Part shown: positions 1-6,815 of the stretch, in pieces
How positions within the stretch are numbered: the stretch's first letter is position 1
How the letters are laid out: the number at the start of each line of letters is the position of its first letter
Assembly (NCBI GenBank): GCA_003154635.1
Contig: PMDX01000225.1
Location: forward strand, 15,504-27,451
From: Actinomycetota bacterium
GTDB taxonomy: Bacteria; Actinomycetota; Geothermincolia; Fen-727; Anoxymicrobiaceae
Direction: 5' to 3'
DNA length: 11,948 nt
The notes under the pieces: generated by a model
Databases searched by the model: none
What the model was told of the DNA's origin: nothing
What the model saw: only the letters and a program-made list of their open reading frames with translations
Made by a program: the position numbers and the translations under genes

Positions 1-2
1 GA

Positions 3-11
3 AGTATAGCA
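3..11 (-). promoter_or_regulatory. Possible extended -10 element for a gene beyond the left edge
   Basis: On the minus strand the bases read TGCTATACT, an extended -10 motif (TGn followed by TATACT, 5 of 6 matches to TATAAT). It lies just downstream of the ATPase gene, and no convincing -35 box is seen 16-18 bases upstream. Its form resembles the two better promoter candidates in this window, so it may start the next minus-strand gene outside the window. The remaining bases 12-34 hold nothing else I recognise. This is a short motif match only. Confidence 0.25.
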
Positions 12-34
12 GATGCCAACCTGACAGGAGGCTC

Positions 35-2191
35 TCAGCCGAGGTCTATGACATTGACGTCGGGGCCCGCCAGGTTGTCATAGCGGTCGGTGCATGTCAG
101 AACCAGCACCTGCTGGTCACTTGCCACCTCGAGCAGCACGTCCCAGAGCGTGCCGAGCCTTCGGACGTCGAAATACGAAAACGAGTCGTCGAAAATCAGC
201 GGGGGTTTATGGCCACCGGAGAGCAGGTCGACGAGCTCGAGCCGGGCGGCCAGGTACAGCTGGCTCGCGGTGCCCTTGCTCAGCGTGGCAAGTATCTCGT
301 CGGCGGGGATCATGTCACCTTTTTCGGGCGAGAACACGGAAAGTGCCAGGTCGCTCTCACGAACGTCGACGGTGTCGTACCGCCCACCTGTCAGTCTGGA
401 GATGGTACGGCCGACGCTCTCGGAGAGCACCGGCACCGCGGATGAGAGTAGCTTCTCGGCGGTCTCCTGCATGCCATCCCGCGCGGTGGTGTATACGCGT
501 AACCGGCGCCTCGCCGCCTGCTCGGACTCCCAGAGCCAGGCGAGCTCTTCCTCGAGCCTTGTGGCCTCTTCGGAATCTGTAGCTGTGCGTACGAGGTGGA
601 AAGCAAGTGCGTCGCGCTCTTTGCGCATCGCGTCGACATCGCCTGAAAGCGCTTCGCGCTCACGGCTCAACGACCGTAGCTCCTCGGGTGCGAGATGGAA
701 CTGCTCTAGGTCTACGAGCCTTTCTTCACACGAGGCGGCATCCAGTGAGGCCTGGCGACGTTCTTCGTCGGCCTGCTCGATCGTGCGGCCCCCGAGCAGT
801 GCTTTGAGGCCGGCTTCGGCGCGCTCACGCTCGGCGGTAAGCTCGGAATACCCGGCGAAAGAATCAAAGAACTGATCGGCGCTGCTACAGCCGACAGTGT
901 CGAGGAACTCTCTCTCGCGGGCTTCGAGCTTATGGATCTCGCTGTCAGTGCGCTGGATACGGTCGTCAAGAAGTTGCGGCGCATCAGAGACAGGCGGCAC
1001 CGGCACGGCCGCAGATTTTCGGCTGCGCGATGCCATGAGCCCCGCGACTGCCACTATCAAACCGACCGCGGCGAGCGCGTACAGGGCCGGCTGGACAAGC
1101 GCTCCGAGGACAATACCGAGCACTACCAGCACGGTCCCGAGACCCATTCCGGCCAGCGAGGCCACCGACCCAGACGGTTGCTTTACCGGCTCGGGTTCGG
1201 GCGCCTGCTCAACCGGCCGGCTCGACAGCTCGTCGCGCAGGCTCTCGAGCGATTCGCGCAAGTCACTAGTCCTGCGTAGCTCGGGTTCGGCCCTGGGGCC
1301 AACCTCGCGGAAATGGCCGAAGTTGGCGTCGATCTTTTCGTCGACCCTGACGAGCTCTCGCGCGGCCTCTCTCACCCTGTCCGCGGCCTCAAACCGCGCT
1401 CGGGCCTCGGCAGCTTTTCGCTCGAGCTCGGCGATGGAGCGGTTTTTGTCGAGAAGCTCGTTGAGCTCGCTCAGCCTTGGCTCACGCGTCTCGAGCTCGG
1501 CCTCTATTTCGGTGAGCCTTTCGCGTTGCTGTTCGAGGTCGCCAATATTTGCTGAGACCTCTTTTTGCTTTACGATGAGTGCCTCGCGCTCTTCGACGAG
1601 CTTTTTGATCGAGCCGGGGTTTGTGGTTGGCCTCTCGAGGCCTCGCTTGAGCAAATCGACCTCCGCGGAGAGCTTTTTTGCCGCGTTTTCCATGAGCTTG
1701 CTCTCACGGCCTCCTACCACGATTTCCCTGAGCATGCCCGCTATCTTGCGGGCGCCGGAGCTGTCCTCGGCGAGGCTGACAATCTGGTCGTGGGTAACGC
1801 AGGCGGTGCGTAGGTACCTGGCCGGGTCGCTGAATCCTATGAGATCGAACGCGCGCGAGTTTACAGCCTTGAGAGACTTAAGGCTGGGCCCGCCTTCCTC
1901 CTCGAGCAGCACGGCGCGCGCGCCGAAATCTTTTACCAGGTGAAAAGCGGAACCTGCCTGGATGAAATCGAGCTCGATGACCGGGGCGTCGTCAGTACCC
2001 CATCGCATATAGGAGCGAGCCAGGCTGGTATCGGGCTGAGGTCTCGCGAAAAGTCCGGCAAGGATCGCAAGCACGAGCGTGGACTTGCCCGACTCGTTGG
2101 GGCCCCGGACGAGGTTGATACCCTCATTGAACTCGATCTCCAGGTCGGTGAAGCGCCTGAAGTTCTCGGCGCGGAGCTTGAGGATCCTCAT
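35..2191 (-). CDS. YhaN/SbcC-like AAA ATPase with a membrane hairpin
   Basis: A 718-residue SMC/Rad50-type ATPase, probably the ATPase partner of the metallophosphoesterase encoded just upstream. The N-terminal half-domain has a Walker A motif (GPNESGKST, residues 30-38). The C-terminal half has the ABC signature region (LSKGTASQ, about 637-644) and Walker B (PLIFDD, 664-669). Between them lie charged, coiled-coil-prone stretches (about 195-325 and 405-570). There is no CxxC zinc hook; the middle instead holds two hydrophobic segments (about 343-363 and 368-386, DNA 1034-1165) that look like a membrane hairpin, as I recall for YhaN-type proteins. It is shorter than typical SbcC/Rad50 (about 1000 residues). 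The ATG overlaps the upstream stop codon as ATGA, with GGGGGAGGG about six bases before it, so translation is probably coupled. The family is linked to DNA-end handling; the exact role here is inferred. Confidence 0.88.
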   Translation of the reverse strand: MRILKLRAENFRRFTDLEIEFNEGINLVRGPNESGKSTLVLAILAGLFARPQPDTSLARSYMRWGTDDAPVIELDFIQAGSAFHLVKDFGARAVLLEEEGGPSLKSLKAVNSRAFDLIGFSDPARYLRTACVTHDQIVSLAEDSSGARKIAGMLREIVVGGRESKLMENAAKKLSAEVDLLKRGLERPTTNPGSIKKLVEEREALIVKQKEVSANIGDLEQQRERLTEIEAELETREPRLSELNELLDKNRSIAELERKAAEARARFEAADRVREAARELVRVDEKIDANFGHFREVGPRAEPELRRTSDLRESLESLRDELSSRPVEQAPEPEPVKQPSGSVASLAGMGLGTVLVVLGIVLGALVQPALYALAAVGLIVAVAGLMASRSRKSAAVPVPPVSDAPQLLDDRIQRTDSEIHKLEAREREFLDTVGCSSADQFFDSFAGYSELTAERERAEAGLKALLGGRTIEQADEERRQASLDAASCEERLVDLEQFHLAPEELRSLSREREALSGDVDAMRKERDALAFHLVRTATDSEEATRLEEELAWLWESEQAARRRLRVYTTARDGMQETAEKLLSSAVPVLSESVGRTISRLTGGRYDTVDVRESDLALSVFSPEKGDMIPADEILATLSKGTASQLYLAARLELVDLLSGGHKPPLIFDDSFSYFDVRRLGTLWDVLLEVASDQQVLVLTCTDRYDNLAGPDVNVIDLG

Positions 2192-3303
2192 GATTCGCCC
2201 TCCCCCAGCAACAGGGAGAGCCCGACCAGCATAGCCTCACGGATCTCTTCCTGTTCGGTGGGCGATGCCTCATCGAGGCGAGAGTGGAGGACGCTCAGAA
2301 ACTCCGCGGCGGGCGAGCCCTGGGGATATGCGCCCGGGTCGATGGTCGCCGGGGCGGGCCACGATCGGTCGTTTACCTTGACGAGGAAATAGAGGTCAGA
2401 GAGAGCCTCGACGACCTCTGAGACGTCGGGATAGTCGGTGGGCCTCAATCCCTCTATGTTGAGCTGCATCACGATGCCGGGGTCACCCCTGGCCTCGAGC
2501 AGCGCGACAAGGCCGCCGCCCGCGGCGTCTTCGGCCCTGATCGTCATCTCGTCGTAGGCGAGCACGCCCGTGCGATGGGGAGTGACCCTGATCTCTTCTT
2601 CGTCGAGGTCGATTATCAACACGTTGCCGCTCTTGCTTTTTTGCATGCGGACCATCTCGGGGCTGCCTGGATAAAACGCGGTCACGTCGCCGGAAGAGCG
2701 GTTGGAAAACGAATGGATGTGGCCGAGGGCCAGGTAGTCGAGGCCCGACGAGGCGATCTCCTCTGGTGTGACGACATAAGTGTCGTCGACCAGGTCGGGC
2801 ATCTCGAAGCTGGCATGGACCATGCCGATTCGCCAGCGGATGTCGTCGGAGACCTCGAGGGACTCAAGGGGTCGTCGGTTGTGGAAAGGCCGCATGTTGG
2901 CATTGCCGTAGACCACGCAGTCAAGCTGCTCGAAACGGACCGGAGTCATCTCTTCGCTGGTGAAGACCGTCAGGCCTTTGATGCTGGTGAGCTCTTGCGA
3001 CACGTATATGGAGTCTGGTCCGTAGGGGTCGTGCGTGCCCGGAGATATACAGACCGGGATGCCGACCGCCGAGAGATCCTGCAGCCTGTAAGCCACCTGC
3101 GCCAGGAGCGTCTTTGAGACGTCGCGGGAATCGAACAGATCGCCCGCAATGAGCAGGAGCTCGACATTCTCGCGGATGGCGAGGTTGACCGTATCGTCAA
3201 ACGCCTGGAGCAGGCGGGACCTCTGGAGCTGGCCTTTCCGCCCGAGACCGAGGAACTTGGCTCCGAGGTGCACGTCGGCTGTATGAAGGATCCTGAGTGG
3301 CAT
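2188..3303 (-). CDS. SbcD/YhaO-like metallophosphoesterase (DNA repair exonuclease family)
   Basis: A calcineurin-like phosphoesterase of the SbcD/Mre11/YhaO group, expected to be a two-metal nuclease acting with the ATPase encoded next. Numbered from the ATG at 3303 (371 residues), the metal-site motifs are D10-x-H12, GDLFDSRD (54-61), GTHD (89-92), H161 in GMVHASFE, and GHIH (192-195), followed by the family's YPGSPE turn (209-214). The third motif is normally GNHD; here the metal-binding Asn is replaced by Thr. The C-terminal part (about 230-371) is a capping/partner-binding region without clear motifs. A TTG six bases upstream (3309) is in frame, but ATG 3303 is preferred; neither has a strong ribosome site. 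It has its own promoter candidate about 40 bases upstream, and its stop codon overlaps the ATPase start by four bases. Confidence 0.88.
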   Translation of the reverse strand: MPLRILHTADVHLGAKFLGLGRKGQLQRSRLLQAFDDTVNLAIRENVELLLIAGDLFDSRDVSKTLLAQVAYRLQDLSAVGIPVCISPGTHDPYGPDSIYVSQELTSIKGLTVFTSEEMTPVRFEQLDCVVYGNANMRPFHNRRPLESLEVSDDIRWRIGMVHASFEMPDLVDDTYVVTPEEIASSGLDYLALGHIHSFSNRSSGDVTAFYPGSPEMVRMQKSKSGNVLIIDLDEEEIRVTPHRTGVLAYDEMTIRAEDAAGGGLVALLEARGDPGIVMQLNIEGLRPTDYPDVSEVVEALSDLYFLVKVNDRSWPAPATIDPGAYPQGSPAAEFLSVLHSRLDEASPTEQEEIREAMLVGLSLLLGEGES

Positions 3304-3345
3304 GAGCAAATCGTCCGTTCCGCGTGCTTGCGGTTACCAGCGATG

Positions 3346-3373
3346 ATTATAACAGAGGCGCCGGACAGCCCAA
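3346..3373 (-). promoter_or_regulatory. Extended -10 promoter for the metallophosphoesterase-ATPase pair
   Basis: The minus strand carries TGTTATAAT: a perfect TATAAT at 3346-3351 preceded by TGn (extended -10). A weaker -35-like TTGGGC lies at 3368-3373, with a 16-base spacer. A start point near 3339 would leave a leader of about 35 bases to the ATG at 3303. It sits between the zinc-ribbon gene stop (3382) and the phosphoesterase start, implying that the pair can be transcribed separately from the operon upstream. Read from sequence only. Confidence 0.6.
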
Positions 3374-3381
3374 TCGCCGCT

Positions 3382-3729
3382 CTAGCGACGTTTCCTGGAG
3401 TGCAGAGGCTGGTTGCAGAACTGGCAGCTCTTGAACGAACTGGGGACGGACTGACCGCAGCTCGGACACCTGATGATCTCCGGCAGGTCCGCCCTGCCGC
3501 GCTCGCTATGCCGCGCTCGCACGCTGCGCTCCCCCGCGAATCGGAAGTACAGCGCCCCGAACAGCCACGTCACGAGCCCGCCCACGAGCCCCGCAAGAAG
3601 CCAGGAGTTGTAGCTCTGCCCGTTTGACCTTGCGGTGTTGGCTACCGAAAAAGCGCAGAACAACCATAGAAGGACAGCCACCGATGTGATACCGATTATC
3701 GCTATCGCGTTACTCGCGGCCAGGGGCAT
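3382..3729 (-). CDS. Small two-helix membrane protein with C-terminal zinc ribbon
   Basis: 115 residues, not assigned to a named family. Two hydrophobic segments (about 8-30 and 42-62) are joined by a short polar loop. A basic linker (about 66-80) follows, then a zinc-ribbon pair C88-P-S-C91 and C102-Q-F-C105, and a basic tail ending SRKRR. The expected form is an inner-membrane hairpin with a cytoplasmic zinc knuckle. The ATG is supported by GGAGGT eight bases upstream, only a few bases from the stop of the preceding repeat-protein gene (gap 19 bases), so it looks like the last gene of that operon. Such proteins are often annotated as zinc-ribbon domain or PLDc_N-like membrane proteins. A role in assembling or anchoring neighbouring proteins would be a guess. 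Confidence 0.75.
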   Translation of the reverse strand: MPLAASNAIAIIGITSVAVLLWLFCAFSVANTARSNGQSYNSWLLAGLVGGLVTWLFGALYFRFAGERSVRARHSERGRADLPEIIRCPSCGQSVPSSFKSCQFCNQPLHSRKRR

Positions 3730-3748
3730 TGCTACCGACCTCCGATGA

Positions 3749-4588
3749 TCATCCTTCGAACTCGGCTCCTTTGAGCCTGAACTTGCAGTCCTCGAAACTG
3801 CCCAGCCCGGGTATTTCTAGGTCCACAGTACACACGATACCATCGAACGCGCCCGCCTCGAACCCCTTCTGTATCATATCGGCCACGAGCGAGCGGTCGA
3901 GGTTCGTCATGATGCCGACGTAAAACTCGGGGTGCTCGTTGAACATGCTGGCAACGATGGCGGGGTCGAGCGTCTCGAGCAGGCCAAGAGTCCACTCCAT
4001 GGTCTCGTGGGTTATCTCGCTGATTACGGTCTGGTCGAAGTGCGTTAGCAGGGCGGCGATCCATTCGGAGTTTTCGTTGACGATGCACGCCGCGGCCGCG
4101 GGGTCCATGTGAATAAGCATCCGTGAAACCCATTCGGCGCCGACGTCGGCGACCGTAGCAAAGACCTCGGGGTCGAGCAAGCGTGTGACCTCGGCCATGA
4201 ACTCCGGCATGCTGTTCATGACCTCGGCTATCGTCTCGGAGTCCATGTTTGCCATCAGGCCCTTGATGAATTCCGGGTTGTTGTTCGTCGCGGCGGCTAC
4301 AATCGTGGGGTCGATGCGCCTGAGCATTTCCTCCAGGAAATGCGGGTTTTCGTTTATGGTGTTGGCAATTACCTCGTTGGAGAGCTCTCCAAGCAGGCGC
4401 GCGTAAAACTCGGGATTCTCGTTGAACGCCTCTGCCATGACCTTCGGGTCCAGCGTCGACAAGGTCCCGATGAGCATCTCCTCGTTGGACATGACCTTCC
4501 CCGCCGCCGCCCCCATCGCCTTCAGCACCCTCTTTGTCGGACGTCCCCCCTGCGGCTTCTTATCGCCGGTCGTCTCGTCGTTTGGCAT
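3749..4588 (-). CDS. Uncharacterised protein made of 23-residue helical repeats
   Basis: A 279-residue protein I do not recognise. Residues 1-32 are polar and basic. A half repeat (33-45) leads into eight consecutive repeats of exactly 23 residues (46-229) and a shortened ninth (230-250). Each starts with a hydrophobic residue plus Asp-Pro or a variant (LDPKV, IDPTI, MDPAA, LDPAI), then a hydrophobic stretch, then an Asn-rich turn with Pro-Glu-Phe or a variant (NENPEF, NNNPEF, NEHPEF), then a second amphipathic stretch. The pattern suggests two short helices per unit and an alpha-solenoid. Residues 251-279 look beta-like (VDLEIPGLGSF). No signal peptide or membrane segment is seen, so it is probably cytoplasmic. 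The ATG has only a weak ribosome site. The gene lies 21 bases after the iron-sulfur gene and 19 before the zinc-ribbon gene. A scaffold or binding role fits the shape, but no function is shown. Confidence 0.85.
   Translation of the reverse strand: MPNDETTGDKKPQGGRPTKRVLKAMGAAAGKVMSNEEMLIGTLSTLDPKVMAEAFNENPEFYARLLGELSNEVIANTINENPHFLEEMLRRIDPTIVAAATNNNPEFIKGLMANMDSETIAEVMNSMPEFMAEVTRLLDPEVFATVADVGAEWVSRMLIHMDPAAAACIVNENSEWIAALLTHFDQTVISEITHETMEWTLGLLETLDPAIVASMFNEHPEFYVGIMTNLDRSLVADMIQKGFEAGAFDGIVCTVDLEIPGLGSFEDCKFRLKGAEFEG
3839..4453 (-). repeat. Coding tandem repeat: eight 69-base units plus a partial ninth
   Basis: This stretch encodes residues 46-250 of the repeat protein. Units begin at residues 46, 69, 92, 115, 138, 161, 184 and 207 with no insertions or deletions, and a 21-residue remnant begins at 230. 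Units 1, 2, 3 and 8 keep the N-x-[NH]-P-[EH]-F core. Units 4-7 are more diverged (for example SMPEF, VGAEW, NENSEW, HETMEW). DNA-level identity between units is low, so the repeats are old and maintained by selection on protein rather than being a recent slippage array. Confidence 0.85.
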
Positions 4589-4609
4589 GTTCTTCTTACA
4601 ACTCCAATC

Positions 4610-5533
4610 CTAGGCGTCGCTACCCTTTTCGGCGTGCTCGGCGACGAGTTTCTTTATATCCAGCGGGTCGCTCCTGGTCGGATCCAGGACAAGCTCGATG
4701 GAGTCGTACTCGCAGGCACCCTCGCAGACGCCGCAACCCATGCACTTGACCTCATCCACAACCGCCGTTTCGCCCACTTCGATAGCGTCGAACGGGCATA
4801 TCTCTGCGCAGTCGCCGCACCCAGTGCACTCCTCGGTGACCCTGGCCACGTAACCGCTGGACGCAAGCATGGGAGTGCGCAGCTTGTTCCACGCCTGCAT
4901 CCCCACGCAGCAGCAAGGGCAGCAGTTGCATATCGCGTAGAAGCGTCCGCCGGCAACGTCCTTGAAGAACGCGTTGTGCACGTGTCCTCGCTTGTGCTCC
5001 GCGCGAAGTATCTCCACAGCCTCATCAGACGAGATCTTCCGCGCCTTGAACGAGCCATGCTCGAGGATGAACGACGTGATCGGGTCGCCGACCGCCAGGC
5101 AAACCTCCAGCGGCTCGCACGGGTTTTCCTGGAGCGAACGGCACGGGCAGTCGAACACGGCTATGTTCTGAGGGTTCTTGAGGACGATATCGTGGGCTAT
5201 CTTGAACGGGATGACCGTCTCCTGGGGGCCGAGATCGATATCTTCCTGCACCATCACGAGGTCTTCGGCGTGCGCGAGCGGCATGACCTTGCCGTGATAA
5301 GTGGAGGTCTCGGCGCTCAGGCCTTCACGAAGCACCTTGAGGGTATACAGGTCGAGTATCTCGGCTATGTCTTCGGGCAGGTCGGTCTCCGGCTCCCTGG
5401 AGACGAAGTTCAGCGGCTTCCCGATCCTGTGCAGGTAATGGTCGATGTACTTGATGTACATGTAGAGGTGAGCCGTCTGTTCGGCGTGATCGAGCCCGAA
5501 ATCCTTTGAGGCTTTTTTCGTCGAGTCCTTCAT
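4610..5533 (-). CDS. Iron-sulfur protein: CPCR/CNCCPCCC module plus two 4Fe-4S clusters
   Basis: 307 residues from the ATG at 5533; this start follows a GGGAAGGG-type ribosome site and avoids overlap with the upstream gene (a longer in-frame ORF begins at 5608). The N-terminal half is helical. A cysteine-rich module follows: C129-P-C131-R, C139 and C145 (the last in VCLAVGD), then C202-N-C-C-P-C-C-C209. Two ferredoxin motifs come last: C236/C239/C242/C246-Pro and C264/C267/C270/C274, the second ending CE rather than the usual CP. Proteins of this layout recur in anaerobes and are generally annotated only as 4Fe-4S dicluster proteins. The ferredoxin part should carry electrons; the extra ten cysteines may hold another metal site. 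It is 23 bases downstream of the CoA enzyme and 21 upstream of the repeat protein, so it is probably co-transcribed with both. It is a divergent relative of the two tandem proteins at 8832-10471. Confidence 0.85.
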   Translation of the reverse strand: MKDSTKKASKDFGLDHAEQTAHLYMYIKYIDHYLHRIGKPLNFVSREPETDLPEDIAEILDLYTLKVLREGLSAETSTYHGKVMPLAHAEDLVMVQEDIDLGPQETVIPFKIAHDIVLKNPQNIAVFDCPCRSLQENPCEPLEVCLAVGDPITSFILEHGSFKARKISSDEAVEILRAEHKRGHVHNAFFKDVAGGRFYAICNCCPCCCVGMQAWNKLRTPMLASSGYVARVTEECTGCGDCAEICPFDAIEVGETAVVDEVKCMGCGVCEGACEYDSIELVLDPTRSDPLDIKKLVAEHAEKGSDA

Positions 5534-5556
5534 CCTTGACCACCCTTCCCGCCGCC

Positions 5557-6735
5557 TCAGCAGACGACGCCGCTTGTCCTCAGCCTGTCGATCTCGTCGG
5601 TCGAGCACCCCAGCATGCCGAGCACCTCGTTGGTGTGCTCGCCCAGCGCAGGCGCGGAATGCCGTATCTCACCCGGCGTGAGCGAGAACTTGAACGGGAT
5701 ACCCAGGGTCTTCATCGTCCCCGCCTTCTCGTCCTCGACCTCGATGACCATCTTCCTGGCAAGGACCTGTGGGTCCTCTGACATCTCGGCCATATTGAGT
5801 ATCGGGGTCACACAGGTATCCTCCGAGCCGAAGATCCCGGTCCACTCGGCCCTTGTCTTTTCCTTGAACCTGGCACGGAACCAGGCGAATATCTCGTCGA
5901 ACCTGTCGAACGAGAACTGCATGTCGGTGTATTCGGGCTTGCCGAGGAGCTCGCACGTCCTCTTCCAGAACTTGCCCTCGATCGCCCCGACCGCCATGTA
6001 GCCGTCCGCCGCCTCGTAGACGTTGTAGCAAGGTGCCACGCCCCATAGCATCTGGCGCCCGCGCCCGGGCGCGGGCCCGCCGATGAACAGGTCACCGGTG
6101 TTGGCGGCGAGCCATGAGATTACGCCGTCCATCATCGCGACGTCCACACGCTGGCCCTGCCCCGTGTTCTTCATATGGATATAAGCCATGAGTATCGAGA
6201 TGACGCCGAACATCCCACCGCCCGCGAGGTCGGCGATCTGGACCCCGGCGACGACCGGAGGCCCGTCCGCGGCGCCCGTTGCGTCGAGTATCCCCGCGTA
6301 ACCGAGGTAGTTTATATCGTGACCGGCGACGTCGCGATACGGCCCGTCCTGCCCATAGCCGGTTATCGAACAGTAGACTATGGAGGGGTTGACATCGCAT
6401 ATCGTATCGTAGTCGAGCCCCAGGCGCTCCATTACACCGGGACGGAACTGCTCGACCAGCACCTCGGCCCACCCGGCCAGCTCGAGCACCAGCTCTCTGC
6501 CCTCTTTCTGCTTGAGGTCGATGGCGATGCTTCGCTTGTTGCGGTTAAGGATGTGATGCATGACGCTCATGCCCGAAGACGTGAACGGCGGCGTGAACCG
6601 GGCGTAATCCCCGCCCTGGGGGTCCTCGACCCTTATCACTTCGGCTCCCATATCCGCGAGGAGCATGGTCCCGAACGGCCCGGGTAGTAACCTTGTAAGG
6701 TCGAGCACTTTCATGCCTTCAAGCGGTGATGGCAA
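5557..6735 (-). CDS. Family III CoA-transferase / alpha-methylacyl-CoA racemase-like enzyme
   Basis: A 392-residue CaiB/BaiF-superfamily protein acting on acyl-CoA thioesters in the cytoplasm. Family marks include LLPGPFGTMLLADMGAEVI (16-34) with VEDPQGGD after it, NRNKRSIAIDLK (64-75), FRPGVMERLGLDY (97-109), and AGHDINYLGYAG (137-148). D140 matches the catalytic Asp of family III CoA-transferases. By alignment from memory with the mycobacterial alpha-methylacyl-CoA racemase, H139, D169 (IADLAGG) and E253 (VGAIEGKFW) match its three catalytic residues, so racemase activity is at least as likely as CoA transfer. The substrate cannot be read from sequence. Translation probably starts at TTG 6735, which has GGAGGT eight bases upstream; the next ATG (6714) has a poorly spaced site. 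A promoter candidate lies upstream, and this seems to be the first gene of a four-gene operon. Confidence 0.88.
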   Translation of the reverse strand: MPSPLEGMKVLDLTRLLPGPFGTMLLADMGAEVIRVEDPQGGDYARFTPPFTSSGMSVMHHILNRNKRSIAIDLKQKEGRELVLELAGWAEVLVEQFRPGVMERLGLDYDTICDVNPSIVYCSITGYGQDGPYRDVAGHDINYLGYAGILDATGAADGPPVVAGVQIADLAGGGMFGVISILMAYIHMKNTGQGQRVDVAMMDGVISWLAANTGDLFIGGPAPGRGRQMLWGVAPCYNVYEAADGYMAVGAIEGKFWKRTCELLGKPEYTDMQFSFDRFDEIFAWFRARFKEKTRAEWTGIFGSEDTCVTPILNMAEMSEDPQVLARKMVIEVEDEKAGTMKTLGIPFKFSLTPGEIRHSAPALGEHTNEVLGMLGCSTDEIDRLRTSGVVC

Positions 6736-6743
6736 AGGTATCC

Positions 6744-6749
6744 ACCTCC
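6744..6749 (-). promoter_or_regulatory. Ribosome binding site that supports the TTG start at 6735
   Basis: GGAGGT on the minus strand, eight bases before a TTG codon. No ATG exists at that position, and the first in-frame ATG (6714) is preceded only by GAAGG one base away. The site therefore favours a non-AUG start for the CoA enzyme. Confidence 0.6.
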
Positions 6750-6773
6750 AGGAGGGATTGAAATCGAAGTAAG

Positions 6774-6802
6774 AGTATCACAGAAAACGCCTGGCGGCTC
6801 AA
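6774..6802 (-). promoter_or_regulatory. Candidate promoter of the CoA-enzyme operon
   Basis: On the minus strand, TTGAGC (6797-6802, first four bases of TTGACA) is followed after 17 bases by GATACT (6774-6779, 4 of 6), preceded by TGT to give an extended -10. A start near 6767 would leave a leader of about 32 bases. The -35 overlaps a weak inverted repeat (GCGGC at 6794-6798 and GCCGC at 6811-6815) just past the prenyltransferase stop, which could be a poor terminator for that gene. Confidence 0.42.
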
Positions 6803-6815
6803 CACGACCGGCCGC

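Noticed and set aside
25..50. Plus-strand AGGAGG followed by ATG at 48
   Set aside because: The frame runs antisense through the ATPase C terminus with no motif, and the spacing is too long for a ribosome site.
897..1943. Long plus-strand open frame (348 codons) opposite the ATPase gene
   Set aside because: Its product is a low-complexity Ser/Arg-rich chain with no domain, a mirror of the GC-rich codon pattern of the real gene on the other strand.
3839..4453. CRISPR-like or satellite DNA repeat
   Set aside because: The periodicity is 69 bases in a coding frame with low nucleotide identity between units; it is a protein repeat, not an array with spacers.
4340..5509. Plus-strand open frame of 389 codons opposite the repeat and iron-sulfur genes
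   Set aside because: It crosses two well-supported minus-strand genes and encodes no recognisable motif.
5534..5608. N-terminal extension of the iron-sulfur protein at 4610-5533
   Set aside because: It would overlap the end of the CoA enzyme and is Arg-rich; ATG 5533 has a suitable ribosome site.
6794..6815. Intrinsic terminator after the prenyltransferase
   Set aside because: Five-pair stem with a twelve-base loop and no proper T run; too weak to list separately.
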